From Azorinus chamasolen (lineage: Eukaryota; Mollusca; Bivalvia; Cardiida; Solecurtidae), in NCBI GenBank assembly GCA_963576725.1, contig OY755239.1, positions 54,440,140-54,504,139 of the forward strand: DNA of 64,000 bases. The letters run 5' to 3'. This document shows, piece after piece, positions 27,566 through 37,969 of this stretch (the stretch's first letter is position 1; the number at the start of each line of letters is the position of its first letter). Below the pieces are notes generated by a model, which made no database searches, was not told where the DNA came from, and worked only from the letters and a program-made list of their open reading frames with translations. Both the position numbers and the translations under genes were made by a program.

Positions 27566-27984
27566 TAACCCCTTGAATGTAGGAAATAAGTCATTTGCAG
27601 ACAGTGTAGACCCAGATCAGAGGGCTCAAAGTCTGCACGGTGTGTCATTCAAAATCCCCTCACATAGTGTATACCCTTTCATACCGAATGAACTCTACCT
27701 TTAACCCTTCTCTTGCTGAATTTTAAAATACATTTCTCCTTCTTTACCCATGCCCTGTTGTATAATTACATATATCTTCACTGTGTACAAGTACACTGCT
27801 GTGGGGTGCACTGGTTGCACAATCAACTTGTAAATAGTGCAGACCCTGATGAGACAGCTCCTGCAGGAGCTGTCTCATCTGGGTCTTCACTATTTACAGG
27901 TACGTATATTGACGTGAATAGCAAGCGAAGGGTTAAACAGTTATGGACTATTCTACTCTGAAAATTCAACATTGAAAGGGTTAC
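27566..27984 (-). mobile_element. MITE-R split by MITE-E
   Basis: TAACCCCTTGAATGTAGG, core GACAGTGTAGACCCAGATCA to AGTCTGCACGGTGTGTC, ATACCCTTTCATACCGAATG, insertion at 27701, then GTTATGGACTATTCTACTCT and CATTGAAAGGGTTA. Confidence 0.8.
27701..27936 (+). mobile_element. MITE-E
   Basis: TTAACCCTTCTCTTGCTGA to TAGCAAGCGAAGGGTTAA, core with GCTCCTGCAGGAGC. A segment around GTATTTCGCTGTGCAATCAC is missing, making it 14 bp shorter. Confidence 0.95.
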
Positions 27985-28205
27985 AATTCCTTACCCATTT
28001 GAATTCAGGAAATTGCTGCTATTTGAAATCAGTGTAAAACCAAATCATAGGGCTCCCCAGTAAGGGTCTGCACTGTTTGTCCTGATGAATTAGTTCAGCA
28101 AAATTATCTTTCCTTCAATACAGAGTGAATTCTACTATGAAAAGAATGGACCATTCCCAGCTGAAAAGAATGGATCATTCCCAGCTGAAAAGTCTGCATG
28201 CGGAG
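27985..28205 (-). mobile_element. MITE-R (degenerate)
   Basis: CATTTGAATTCAGGAAATTG, core remnant GTAAGGGTCTGCACTGTTTG, TTCAATACAGAGTGAATTC, and GAATGGACCATTCCCAGCTG repeated twice in tandem. Confidence 0.5.
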
Positions 28206-28282
28206 CAATAACCTGATATTGGAAATGGGAGATGGAAATTAGATTCTGTAGCAATACCTACTTTGTCCATCATAAAACTGGT

Positions 28283-28517
28283 TTAACCCTTTACTCCATG
28301 AATATTCATGTAAGAAATAATGACACCATGAATATTGATTAGATTAATCGTTATAATGGCACATGAACAAGGGAATATTTGGCCATGGCAGAAACTGTAG
28401 AATCATATCTATAACAAGTTCTGTTGTGGAGTGTGTTACATCCTACAGGAGCCATCTAATGTGGATCTACTCTGTTTGCAAATGTGTAGAAAGGCATATT
28501 TATGGCTTAAAGGGATA
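28283..28517 (-). mobile_element. MITE-A
   Basis: TTAACCCTTTACTCCATGAA, ACATGAACAAGGGAATATTT, core shortened to GTTCTGTTGTGGAG, CCATCTAATGTGGATC, right TATGGCTTAAAGGG. Confidence 0.75.
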
Positions 28518-28519
28518 AA

Positions 28520-29795
28520 GAATTTTATGGAGAAAAGAGTCTTATATCTTGATTGATAACTTTATAAATGGGCCAAAGTCAGAAAGCCCATACATGCAAT
28601 TCAACCTTAAAATGGCATCATACATCACATTATATCTTTCATAATCAAAGTGATTGTCCAAAAACTGTTTTTCTATTTTTAGAATCAAAGACCTTGACCC
28701 AGATACCTTAAAAACAATCCAACCTTGTCTTTATGCAAACTATCTACATATCAAATATACCATAACCCTTTATAACACTTGATAAATACGCTCTTTATGT
28801 CTTTGAAAAACAGAGAAGACCCAGATCAGACAGCTCCTGAAGAACTACACACTCCAAAACAAAACTACACCAAAAGACTATAGTTACAGGGAGAACATGA
28901 ATATAGGAAATTATGACTTTTGACCACTAAAGTGTGACCATGACCAGTATGAAACACGGACCCAAGTCTTATATGTGACACATTGTCTTGATTGTCATTT
29001 GCTCAAAGTTATTCAAAAATCTATACATGCATATCAAAGTTACAGAGTGGACACGAAAATGGGGAGTGATAACCTTTGGTCCATAAGTGTAACCTTGACA
29101 TTTAAGAGATGGACCTGGGTCTTGTGTACTGTACCACATAATCTTGACACAGTGAACATTTGTGCTGGATTATTCCAAAATCCATTCTTGTATGTGAGTA
29201 CTTATGTCAGAGGTGGAGAGCCGACACAAAAATAGTAAGTCATGATGTTTGGCCCCAGTGTGACCTTGGCCTTTGAGAGATGGTCTTGCATGTACCACAT
29301 AATCTTGATACAGTGAACATTTATGCTGGGTTATTCCAAAATCCATTCTTGTATGTCAGTACTTATGTCAGAGGTGCAGAGACGACACAAAAATGGTAAG
29401 TCATGATGTTTGGCCCCAGTGTGACCTTGACCTTTGAGAGATGGTCTTGCATGTACCACATAATCTTGATACAGTGAACATGTATGCTGGGTTATTCCAA
29501 AATCCATTCTTGTATGTCAGTACTTATGTCAGAGGTGCAGAGACAACACAAATATGGTAAGTCATGATGTTTGGCCCCAGTGTGACCTTGACCTTTGAGA
29601 GACGGACCTGGGTCCTGTGCATGACATATTGTCTTGATGTGGTGTACAATTGCACCATATCTTTGAAATGTCCTTGCATGCATGTCGGAGTTACAGAGAA
29701 GACAATGACGAAAATGGGGATGGACAGAAGGGCCCTTTTTTCAAAGGTTGCAGTAGGCCAGTCTTTTGGTAGACAAAAACTTAACTTAGAGTAGA
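28520..29795 (+). mobile_element. Pearl-like element P6 with tandem cores
   Basis: About four units of roughly 160 bp share ATGTTTGGCCCCAGTGTGAC, CTTTGAGAGATGGTC, ACCACATAATCTTGA and CTTATGTCAGAGGTG. It ends GGATGGACAGAAGGGCCC and CAAAAACTTAACTTAGAGTA. A MITE-A piece sits at 28762. No canonical 5' end. Confidence 0.7.
28762..28850 (+). mobile_element. MITE-A left-end fragment
   Basis: TAACCCTTTATAACACTTGA, CAGAGAAGACCCAGATCAGA, CAGCTCCTGAAG, broken near the apex. Confidence 0.5.
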
Positions 29796-29894
29796 GAGAT
29801 TTAAGGACATATCATTTATATGTGAAACACAAAGAATGATGCATATATGATTAAACAAGTACAAGAACACATACAAATAAGTAATATGAGCTGT

Positions 29895-30005
29895 AGGAGC
29901 TGTCTGATCAAAGTCTGCTCCGTTTGCTACAATATATAGGTACAATCTAGTTTCTGCCATGGCCAAAATTTAGTATGTTCACATGCCATTATAAAGCTCA
30001 CAGAG
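29895..30005 (+). mobile_element. MITE-A middle fragment
   Basis: GTAGGAGCTGTCTGATCAAA, TCTGCTCCGTTTGC, TAGTTTCTGCCATGGCC, ACATGCCATTATAAAGC; starts at the apex and lacks both termini. Confidence 0.6.
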
Positions 30006-30470
30006 CTCCACAAAGCAGATAAGAGGAGATATGGTAATTCAATTCAGGCAAATTGCACAGTTTTGGTTTTTCTGTGTGACACACCATCTATTACTGGGAA
30101 ACATTTGTCATATTATTTCAAAATCATTTCATGCCTAACAAAGTTGCAGAGGGGAAGGGATTTTGCAAATAGATCTCCGAAAAGGGGAGATAATTTACCG
30201 GTAGTAATAGGCAATGACATTGTCATGATTCTTGATGCAACACACTGTCTACTATTGGATAACATTTATGTCAAATAATTTTAAAATCAAATCGGATGAA
30301 TTTTCTCACAGAGTCAGAAAAGGGGAGATAAATCATTAACTAGAAATGACAAAGTCACAATTCTTGTACATGACACACTGTCTGTTGGATAACATTTCTG
30401 TCAAATAATGTCAAAGTTACAGAGAGGAATGGAATTTGTTCACAGACAGACACTCTGTGTCATGACATAA
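30006..30470 (+). mobile_element. Pearl-like element P7 (degraded)
   Basis: Three diverged units share GACACACTGTCT, GGATAACATTT, TGTCAAATAAT and GAAAAGGGGAGATAA. Neither terminus is clear. Confidence 0.5.
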
Positions 30471-30477
30471 TATGTTC

Positions 30478-30558
30478 TTTGAGAGTAAAAAAATAAAACT
30501 TAGATAATATTCATAATGTCATAATTTTTATATGATAATTCATAAAGTAATGTGTTAA
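30478..30558 (+). mobile_element. MITE-A right-end fragment
   Basis: TTAGATAATATTCATAATGT to AATTCATAAAGTAATGTG and TTAA, shared with the next element. Confidence 0.55.
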
Positions 30559-30816
30559 CCCTTTCCCTGTTCAATATTCATGTAAGAAATAATGACATCA
30601 TAATGACGTGAATATTTATTAGCTGAAATTTTATAATGTAAACTTTTCAAGAAAATGTTTTGCTTTGACAAAAACTGTAGAATCAGATATACATGCATCA
30701 TGTCAAAAGCAAATAGTGCAGACCCAGATCAGATGGCTCCCGTAGGGGCCATCTGATCTGGGTCTAGTCTGTTTGAAGATGCATGAAGAAAGTGTTTATA
30801 TGAAGAAAATGGTTAA
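30555..30816 (-). mobile_element. MITE-A with G-like ends
   Basis: TTAACCCTTTCCCTGTTCAA, TATTCATGTAAGAAATAATG, symmetric core GTGCAGACCCAGATCAGATG to ATCTGATCTGGGTCTAG, right GTTTATATGAAGAAAATGG and TTAA. Confidence 0.88.
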
Positions 30817-30863
30817 CTCTTTTGCTCAGCCAATGTCACATCTGTGATTACCATTAGCTGTAT

Positions 30864-32312
30864 GGATCAAGATGAGATGATAAGTAACTGTGTGTAACTG
30901 TGAGATGAGGTCAGTAACTGTGTTAACTGTGAGATGGGGTCAGTAACTGTGTGTAACTGTGAGATGGGGTCAGTAACTGTGTGTAACTGTGAGATGGGGT
31001 CAGTAACTGTGTGTAAGTGTAACTGTGAGATGAGGTCAGTAACTGTGTGTAACTGTGAGATGAGGTCAGTAACTGTGTGTAACTGTGAGATGAGGTCAGT
31101 AACTGTGTGTAACTGTGAGATGGGGTCAGTAACTGTGTGTAACTGTGAGATGGGGTCAGTAACTGTGTGTAACTGTGAGATGGGGTCAGTAACTGTGTGT
31201 AACTGTGAGATGGGGTCAGTATCTGTGTGTAAGTGTAACTGTGAGATGAGGTCAGTAACTGTGTGCAACTGTGAGATGAGGTCAGTAACTGTGTGTAACT
31301 GTGAGATGAGGTCAGTAACTGTGTGTAACTGTGAGATGGGATCAGTAACTGTGTGTAACTGTGAGATGAGGTCAGTAACTGTGTGTAAGTGTAACTGTGA
31401 GATGAGGTCAGTAACTGTGTGTAACTGTGAGATGAGGTCAGTAACTGTGTGTAACTGTGAGATGAGGTCAGTAACTGTGTGTAACTGTGAGATGAGATCA
31501 GTAACTGTGTGTAACTGTGAGATGAGGTCAGTAACTGTGTATAACTGTGAGATGAGGTCAGTAACTGTGTGTAACTGTGAGATGAGGTCAGTAACTGTGT
31601 GTAACTGTGAGATGACAAGTAACTGTGTGTAACTGTGAGATGAGGTCAGTAACTGTGTGTAACTGTGAGATGAGGTCAGTAACTGTGTGTAACTGTAAGA
31701 TGAGGAGTAACTGTGTGTAACTGTGAGATGGGGTCAGTAACTGTGTGTAACTGTGAGATGGGGTCAGTAACTGTGAGATGGGGTCAGTAACTGTGTGTAA
31801 CTGTGAGATGGGGTCAGTAACTGTGTGTAAGTGTAACTGTGAGTTGAGGTCAGTAACTGTGTGTAACTGTGAGATGAGGTCAGTAACTGTGTGTAACTGT
31901 GAGATGAGGTCAGTAACTGTGTGTAAGTGTAACTGAGATGAGGTCAGTAACTGTGTATAACTGTGAGATGAGGTCAGTAACTGTGTGTAACTGAGATGAG
32001 GTCAGTAACTGTGTGTAACTGTGAGATGACAAGTAACTGTGTGTAACTGTGAGATGACAAGTAACTGTGTGTAACTGTGAGATGAGGTCAGTAACTGTGT
32101 GTAACTGTGAGATGAGGTCAGTAACTGTGAGATGAGGAATAACTGTGTGTAACTGTGAGATGACAAGTAACTGTGTGTGTGTAACTATGAGATAACGAGT
32201 AACTGTCTGTAACTATGAGATGACGAGTAACTGTCTGTAACAGTGAGATGACGAATAACTGTGTGTAACTTAAATATGAGATGACGAGTAACTGTGTGTA
32301 ACTGTGTTACCG
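30864..32312 (+). repeat. Minisatellite, 30 bp x about 47, with 36-bp variants
   Basis: Unit AACTGTGAGATGAGGTCAGT plus AACTGTGTGT. GAGGTCAG and GGGGTCAG versions come in runs, and a 36-bp version with an extra AAGTGT recurs (31012, 31228, 31384, 31826, 31922). The 3' end decays into GATGACGAGTAACTGTCTG units. Because 30 is a multiple of 3, both strands show long open frames; these are not genes. Confidence 0.97.
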
Positions 32313-32341
32313 TGATAATTGGTTTAAATATTGTTTTTTTT

Positions 32342-32562
32342 TTAACCTTTCCCTGTTCTATGTTTAGTCCAAATTTCAATACCTACTAAATATTCATGGA
32401 CCAAAAAGTTATAACGAAATATGGAAGGTGGAACACTGCAGCCATTTTAGAAAGTAAAGAAACAGATCCATCAAATTCCATAAGCAAACAGAGCAGACTC
32501 TGATCTGGGTCTACTCTGTTTGCAAATATATGAAAAGGTGTTCATATGAAGGAAAGTGTTCA
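32342..32562 (+). mobile_element. MITE-G, core arms deleted
   Basis: TTAACCTTTCCCTGTTCTAT, TACTAAATATTCATGGACC, core reduced to GAGCAGACTCTGATCTGGGT CTACTCTG, right TATGAAGGAAAGTG. Confidence 0.88.
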
Positions 32563-32828
32563 GCAAAAATAAAGAAAAATGAAAATTGAAGCAGATGACA
32601 AAGTTTGCAGACTAAAATTTAACCCCTTACCTTTATTAACAATTGTAACTATTCAGCAGCAGTCATAGAAGATGTAAATTCAAATACTTCAACCTCTCCA
32701 TTTGTTACTGAGATTTATTTTGCAAGAACCACAATTTAAATTAATCTGTATTTCATTTAACACTATTTCGTGCATAGAATGAATTAATTTCATTAACTAG
32801 TTCATGATTTAGATGATAGTTTTTTTTC
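32563..32828. other. Mostly unrecognised
   Basis: GAAAATTGAAGCAGATGACA near 32580 is an inverted MITE-J end. The rest is featureless. Confidence 0.35.
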
Positions 32829-32980
32829 TTAACCCTTTCCTCCACAAATATGCCTTTCTATACTTCTTGAAACTCTATTTATCACAATGGTTTCAATACT
32901 ACACAATTCTAACATTTTCCCTTTCTCTGGTAAATGCTCCTTTTGGGTAGATTAACTTGAAGAGGTTGGGTCTAAAATAA
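32829..32980 (+). mobile_element. MITE-B, left arm deleted
   Basis: TTAACCCTTTCCTCCACAAA left, jumps to CTATTTATCACAATGG, then AAATGCTCCTTTTGGGTAGA. Right border lost. Confidence 0.85.
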
Positions 32981-33224
32981 GGACACAATTTAGGCTCAAA
33001 GTAGAATAAAAGGATAATAGTATGCTCCTATATTTTATTTTCAGCAATGGACATAAAATATTGGGGAAATTAACTTTTCGAATACTAGGTACACTATTTT
33101 CTCATTAATAAAAGGTCTAATAAATACCACTTTATTTCTGGGGATACTTATGATCAATAAAACATTTAAAACCTTATAAAATAACTAAAAATTTAAATAG
33201 AGAAATACGCTTTTTTAAGATACA
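32981..33224 (+). other. AT-rich stretch with a weak terminal-exon signature
   Basis: Acceptor CCTATATTTTATTTTCAG at 33044 is followed by a 20-codon frame (NGHKILGKLTFRILGTLFSH) ending at TAA 33106-33108, with three AATAAA motifs within 60 bp. In AT-rich DNA this is weak evidence. Confidence 0.12.
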
Positions 33225-33303
33225 GGTGGTAGCTTATTGCAGACTGAAAGCAATGCACAGAAAGCTCCATGCTTACATTCTGCATTAAGCAACCATCTAT
33301 GTA
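33222..33303 (+). mobile_element. MITE-S fragment
   Basis: ACAGGTGGTAGCTTATTGCA, CAATGCACAGAAAGCTCC, TGCATTAAGCAACCATC. Apex and termini missing. Confidence 0.6.
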
Positions 33304-33438
33304 CCAAATGCTGGAAGCTCTTTTTTTTCAAAAAAATGTAACATCCCAAGAAGCGTTTAATAGAGATAATAACAGCATGTTGGCTTCTAGAATAGTCATC
33401 TTTTACAATTTTGAAAATAGTTTTTCTTTCACTTCCCT

Positions 33439-33610
33439 TAACCATTTCCCTGTTGAATATTCATGTAAGAAATATTGACATCATGAATATTTATTAGCTG
33501 AATATTTATAATAGCATATGTACATAGGACTGTTCTACAGAAGTCGTCTAATCTGGGTCTTCTCTGTTTGTTAAGGTGTGAAAAGGCATTTATATTAAAG
33601 ACAGGGTTAA
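33439..33610 (-). mobile_element. MITE-A, core arm deleted
   Basis: TTAACCATTTCCCTGTTGAA, TATTCATGTAAGAAATATTG, then CTAATCTGGGTCTTCTCTG and TTTATATTAAAGACAGGGTT. Confidence 0.8.
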
Positions 33611-33701
33611 AAATGCATAAATGTAGATTATCCACTCTCCTAGGTTGTTCATATAAATCTGTTATTCTGCTCAATACCTTGTAATATAAAACACAAATGC
33701 A

Positions 33702-33772
33702 CTTTAACCCTATACCTGATACAGATGCCTTTTCATAGTTTTGCAAACAGAGTAGACCCTAATTTGATCCAT
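33702..33772 (+). mobile_element. MITE-A left-end fragment
   Basis: TTAACCCTATACCTGATACA, GTTTTGCAAACAGAGTAGAC; broken in the core. Confidence 0.55.
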
Positions 33773-33861
33773 GCACAGAAGAACCTCTGAGGTCTTCCTC
33801 CTCAATCTGTAATAAGCTGGACGTTACGATATATGACAGAATTTGAGAAATACTGTTTACC

Positions 33862-34112
33862 CAAAGTTTACCTGATGAATATTTATGAAAGAAATGATGA
33901 CATCATGAATATTAATTAGATTAATTATTATATTAGCACATGGACACAGGAATGTTTGGTCTTGGCAGAAACTATAGAATCATATCTATTATCACATCAT
34001 TAGCAAACAGAGCAGACCCTGATGATCAGGAGATGCCTACTGGAGCTGTCTAATCTGGGTCTACCTTGTTTGCTCAGGCATATAAAGGCGTATTTATGGA
34101 GTAAAGGGTTAA
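33862..34112 (-). mobile_element. MITE-A
   Basis: GATGAATATTTATGAAAGAA, ATTAATTAGATTAATTATTA, core CAGAGCAGACCCTGATGATC to AATCTGGGTCTACCTTGTTT, right TTATGGAGTAAAGGG and TTAA. Confidence 0.85.
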
Positions 34113-34334
34113 CCCTTTCCTTCATATAAATGCATTTTCATGCATTTGCAAACAGAGTAGACCCAGATCATCAGGGTCTGCTCTGTTTGCCAATGGAATT
34201 TGAAAGATCTTTTTCCCTGGTACTAAAAGTTCTAAAAATGGCTAAACATTCTTTATTTCATTACAACTATTTTGTCCATGAATATTCAGTAGGTATCGAA
34301 ATTTTAGAATAATATTGAACAGGGAAAGGGTTAA
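34109..34334 (-). mobile_element. MITE-G, apex deleted
   Basis: TTAACCCTTTCCTTCATATA, GAGTAGACCCAGATCATCAG and GGTCTGCTCTGTTTGC (both arms shortened together), CATGAATATTCAGTAGG, right GAACAGGGAAAGGGTTAA. Confidence 0.9.
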
Positions 34335-34409
34335 TTTGCATTGTAAAACCTGATACATACAAACAAACAAACCATTTGCCTTGGTTAGCCTGAATACTTA
34401 TGGTAATTT

Positions 34410-34619
34410 ACTCTTTGCACGCTAAGTAATTTTTCATCTGCAACAATTGTCATCTGCTTCAATTCTTAAAATAAATTTTCTCTCATTTCTTTGCAAAAAT
34501 ATGGTCAAGGTGACAAAACAGTTTGGATCCTGATGAGACGCCGCATTATGCGGCGTCTCATCTGGATCCAAACTGTTTGTGTAAGTAATCACAGTTTCGC
34601 CGCTAGCGTGCAAAGAGTC
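34410..34619 (+). mobile_element. MITE-J (reference copy)
   Basis: CTCTTTGCACGCTAAGTAAT left and CGCTAGCGTGCAAAGAG right are inverted ends. Core AGTTTGGATCCTGATGAGAC, apex GCCGCATTATGCGGC, TCATCTGGATCCAAACTG. It keeps the CCTGAT versus CATCTGG asymmetry with a different apex. Confidence 0.9.
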
Positions 34620-34632
34620 GCGGTATGCATAC

Positions 34633-34714
34633 AATTTCCTTTTTCATCTTTGTGTGCAAAAAAGACCCCTGTATAACAAACAATGTCTGAGAAGTTTACA
34701 TCACGAGCATCAAT
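34633..34714 (-). CDS. Candidate internal exon, minus strand
   Basis: Acceptor AACACTTTGTTCTCTCTAG is strong. The minus strand is then open for 27 codons (IDARDVNFSDIVCYTGVFFA, then HKDEKGN) to a GTATGC donor, leaving in phase 1. The composition looks protein-like, but no family is recognised and no phase-matching neighbour exon was found. A MITE-J copy starts 14 bp downstream. Confidence 0.3.
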
Positions 34715-34840
34715 CTAGAGAGAACAAAGTGTTAGAATTAAATTTACTAGTGTCAATTCCATGACTTATAATACTACAAAAAGTTATTTCTATTCTGTCC
34801 TGTTTCTTTCAATGGGGTTAATACAATACTTCCTGCTAGT

Positions 34841-35039
34841 TTAACCATTGGCATGTGAGAAACAAAATGGCTATCATTTGAAAACAGTGTAGATCTATAT
34901 TAGATAGCTTCTGATCAGTGTCTGCTCAGTTTTCCATTCAAAATCCTCTCAAAAAGTATACCCTTTCATATTGAATGAACTCTAGCAATGGACAGCGATG
35001 GACTATTCCATTTTGAAAATTCAGCATTGAAAGGGTTAA
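34841..35039 (-). mobile_element. MITE-R, uninterrupted
   Basis: TTAACCATTGGCATGTGAGA, core AACAGTGTAGATCTATATTA to CTGATCAGTGTCTGCTCAG, ACCCTTTCATATTGAATGAA, right TTCAGCATTGAAAGGGTTAA. Confidence 0.85.
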
Positions 35040-35084
35040 TTCATTGTAGGCATACTCTTATAAGCTTTACCCTTCTGAAAAAAC

Positions 35085-35260
35085 AGTGTCTACCTAAATT
35101 GGGATCTGTTCAATTTCGGCTACATCAAATTCGATTAAGCTTTTGAGAAACTATTGACCAAGTGTCAAACAGCCTAGATCCTGATGAGATGCCAAGTAAA
35201 TTGGCATCTCATCTGGATCCAAGTTGTTTGCAAAAGCGAGGCAATTTTTTAGTTGCATAT
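35085..35260 (+). mobile_element. MITE-J (degenerate ends)
   Basis: AGCCTAGATCCTGATGAGAT, apex GCCAAGTAAATTGGC, ATCTCATCTGGATCCAAG are clear; the flanking parts are only loosely similar. Confidence 0.6.
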
Positions 35261-35393
35261 AGTTGGGATAAGGCTTAATGTTCTAGACAGTTGTGTGTCC
35301 CACTGGAATACGTTTTTAGGGAAACTTCGATAGTAAAATTGAAATGCCATTATGGTTTATTGCCAATTGTACTAAGTGTTTCCTTAACCCTTA

Positions 35394-35595
35394 CAATGCT
35401 CACTTTTCAAACGGACTATTCCAAATTTCAAACAGGTCAAACTCATGGTGAATATGTAGGGATTTTTCTAAGAAAAGTGTTACATGGCAAACAGTGCAGA
35501 CCCTGATGAGAGGGCTCCTCTAGGAGCCCTCTCATCTGGGTCTACATTTTTTGCAAAGGACATTGGTGACTCGTGTCACGCACAGTAAGGGTTAA
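35394..35595 (+). mobile_element. MITE-F (reference copy)
   Basis: TTAACCCTTACAATGCTCAC, GACTATTCCAAATTTCAAAC, core GCAGACCCTGATGAGAGG, apex GCTCCTCTAGGAGC, CTCTCATCTGGGTCTAC, right CACAGTAAGGGTTAA. Confidence 0.93.
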
Positions 35596-35630
35596 ACCAT
35601 TTTCAGTTTCAACATGGAGACATACTTCTT

Positions 35631-35822
35631 TTAACCCTTTTCTCCATAAATATGCCTTTCAACGCCTTTGCAAACAGAGTAGACGCAGACCAGACATCTC
35701 CTACAGGAGTCATCTAATCAGGGTCTGCTCTGTTTGCTTATGATATACGGAAATATGGAAATGATTCTACAACTTCTGCCATGGCAAAAAAAATAATTTC
35801 TGTGTCCATGTGCTATTATAAC
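35631..35822 (+). mobile_element. MITE-A (right end lost)
   Basis: TTAACCCTTTTCTCCATAAA, core GAGTAGACGCAGACCAGACA, TCCTACAGGAG, ATCAGGGTCTGCTCTGTTTG, TCCATGTGCTATTATAAC; runs into P8. Confidence 0.8.
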
Positions 35823-36530
35823 AACTAGAACTATTACTAAAGGTGATGAATACCCGCACAGCAGCCTATCAATGATTGCAAATCCAAGTTTATGACACCA
35901 ACTACCCCTGTAACAGGACCAAATGACAGAAATACTCAATGTTTAAGTGGAGATAATTCTGTAATGCATGCCACTAAATACAGAAAAATTGTGTCTTGCA
36001 CATGTATTATTCATAGTTATTATGTAGGTCAAGTATCAATTCAATAACTTTCAAATTGAAGAAGGAGTTTGTGACACCAACTCCCCATGTTTCATGCCAA
36101 AATGACAAAAACACTCAAAGTTCAAGTGGAGTTAATTCTGCAATGCCCAGTGCTAAACATGTAAAAACTGTGTCTTGCACATTTACCATTCTTGATTTAT
36201 ATATATATACCAAATATAAACTGAATAACTTCCAGATAGGAGTTGGCAACACCAACTCCCCTTGTTTCATGCAAAAATGACAAAAAATACTCAAAGTTTA
36301 AGATGAGATAATTCTGCAATGCCAAGCGCTAAACATGTGAAATTTGCGTATTGCACATCTACCATCTGTGGTTATGATTTATTCCAGATATAAATTCAGT
36401 AACTTTAAAACTGAAAGAGGAATTTGCGACACCAACTACCCATGTTCAAATGCAGATGGACCACCCAACCGACCGACTGCCCGAAAGACTGCCGGACAGA
36501 AAACATTTACAGTATAATTATACAGTATAC
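35823..36530 (+). mobile_element. Pearl-like element P8
   Basis: About three units of roughly 180 bp sharing GACACCAACT, CCATGTTTCATGC, ACACTCAAAGTT and TAATTCTGCAATGCC, then a tail ACCACCCAACCGACCGACTG and GACTGCCGGACAG. No canonical hairpin ends. Confidence 0.6.
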
Positions 36531-36553
36531 TGTTTTTATGTATGGTAGTTGTA

Positions 36554-36778
36554 TTAACCCTTTACTCCATGAATATTCATGTAAGAAATAATAACATCAT
36601 GAAAATTAATCAGATTAATTTTTATAATAGTACATGAGCACAGGAATATTTGGCCATGGCAGAAATTGTAGTCTATATTATATCATAAGCAAACATAAGC
36701 TCCTATAGGAGCCGTCTGATCTGAGTCTTCTCTGTTTGCAAAGGCATAGAAAGGCTTATTTATGGATTAAAGGGTTAA
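36554..36778 (-). mobile_element. MITE-A, left core arm mostly deleted
   Basis: TTAACCCTTTACTCCATGAA, TTTGGCCATGGCAGAAATTG, GCTCCTATAGGAGC, CCGTCTGATCTGAGTCTTCT, right AAGGCTTATTTATGG and TTAA. Confidence 0.85.
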
Positions 36779-36879
36779 GCCTTTGAATGCTGAATTTTCA
36801 AAGTGGTATTGTCCATCAGCAAAAAAGTTCTACATTGTTTGCCAGTGCCAGTGCACTCGTTTCTTGCATTCAAAGGGTC
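36775..36879 (+). mobile_element. MITE-R, internally deleted
   Basis: TTAAGCCTTTGAATGCTGAA, GGTATTGTCCATCAG, then CTACATTGTTTGCCAGTGCC and TCTTGCATTCAAAGGGT. Confidence 0.75.
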
Positions 36880-36904
36880 AAAATTTTGTGGAAAATAAAA
36901 TCAA

Positions 36905-37262
36905 ACAGAGGACTATCATGGCCATCTATCGATCACCTGAGTCATTAGGCTTTGTGATCGATTGTGTACAAAAGAACACTATCTAATTGTTAGTAGGTAA
37001 GCTCCATGTGGCAATGTTTTTTGACAAATTACAATAACTTAATATCATTACAAGAGGATTGTCGAAGGAACATTCCTACAAATTGCGTTGAAATCTAGCC
37101 CATGGTTTAAGACAAGAAAGTTTTTTAAGTTTTCTCATAATAGCTCCGCCTCTAGTGGCCATGTATTTTTGTGAGTAACAACTGTCTGAACAATATTTTT
37201 TCAGGTTCACTTCAGCAATGTTCTTACCAAATTACATTTAAATCTCAAGGGCAAGAAATTTA
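36905..37262 (+). mobile_element. Pearl-like element P17
   Basis: Degenerate 5' end ATCATGGCCATCTATCGATC and CACCTGAGT, one core with TTGCGTTGAAATCTAGCCCA and GCCTCTAGTGGCCATGTATT. No 3' end. Confidence 0.5.
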
Positions 37263-37267
37263 TATCT

Positions 37268-37500
37268 TTAACACCTTGCATGCTGAGTACTTTTTTCGTC
37301 TGCTCCATTGTCATCTGCTGCTTCATTTTTATTTGCAACAATTTCAAAACAATTCATTTTCTTTCTGATTTTTTTAGCAGAAGTTAAGCCTGAGTATCAA
37401 ACAGTTTGGATCTCAGATCAGGCCCCACATTTTGTTGAGTCTGACCTGGATCCAAACTATTTGAATAGGTCATAAATAGCTTGATAATCTGTCACTAGCT
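37268..37500 (+). mobile_element. MITE-J
   Basis: TTAACACCTTGCATGCTGAG, core AGTTTGGATCTCAGATCAGG, apex CCACATTTTGTTG, GTCTGACCTGGATCCAAAC, right CTAGCTTGGAATTTAG. Confidence 0.65.
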
Positions 37501-37567
37501 TGGAATTTAGAGTATAATTTTCAATATAGCAATATATGTATTATGATGCAAACTCATTTTTATGTCC

Positions 37568-37665
37568 AACCCTTTCCCTCTTAGAGACAAGTTTTAATAC
37601 CTATGCAAACGGAGTAGACCCAGATCAGACAGCTTTTAGATCGGATTCTATACTATTTGGCAAAA
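37568..37665 (+). mobile_element. MITE-A/G left fragment
   Basis: CAACCCTTTCCCTCTTAGAG, GGAGTAGACCCAGATCAGAC, then a short apex and TTCTATACTATTTGG. Confidence 0.5.
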
Positions 37666-37693
37666 CTGTATTCACTGTATTTATATATACTAG

Positions 37694-37943
37694 TTGACCC
37701 TTTCCCTCACAGAAACGTGTTTTCACGCATTTGCAAACAGAGTAGACCCAGATCAGACGGCTCCTAGAGGAGCCGTCTGATCAGGGTCTGCTCTGTTTGC
37801 TTATGGAATTTGATAGATCTGTGTCTTTACTTTCTAAAATAGCTACAATGTACCGCCTTCCAGATTTGATTAAAAGTGTTTTGTTCATGAATATTCAGTG
37901 GGTATTAAAATTTGGACTTCACATAGAACAGGGAAAGGGTTAA
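37694..37943 (-). mobile_element. MITE-G (complete)
   Basis: TTGACCCTTTCCCTCACAG, core GAGTAGACCCAGATCAGACG, apex GCTCCTAGAGGAGC, CTGATCAGGGTCTGCTCTG, CATGAATATTCAGTGGG, right GAACAGGGAAAGGGTTAA. Confidence 0.95.
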
Positions 37944-37969
37944 TCAATGTTCATAATTGTCTGCTATGA

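Noticed and set aside
30867..31632. Long open frames (133-232 codons) on both strands over the 30-bp array
   Set aside because: The unit length is a multiple of three without stops in several frames on both strands. The peptides are pure repeats and no start context or splice signals support coding.
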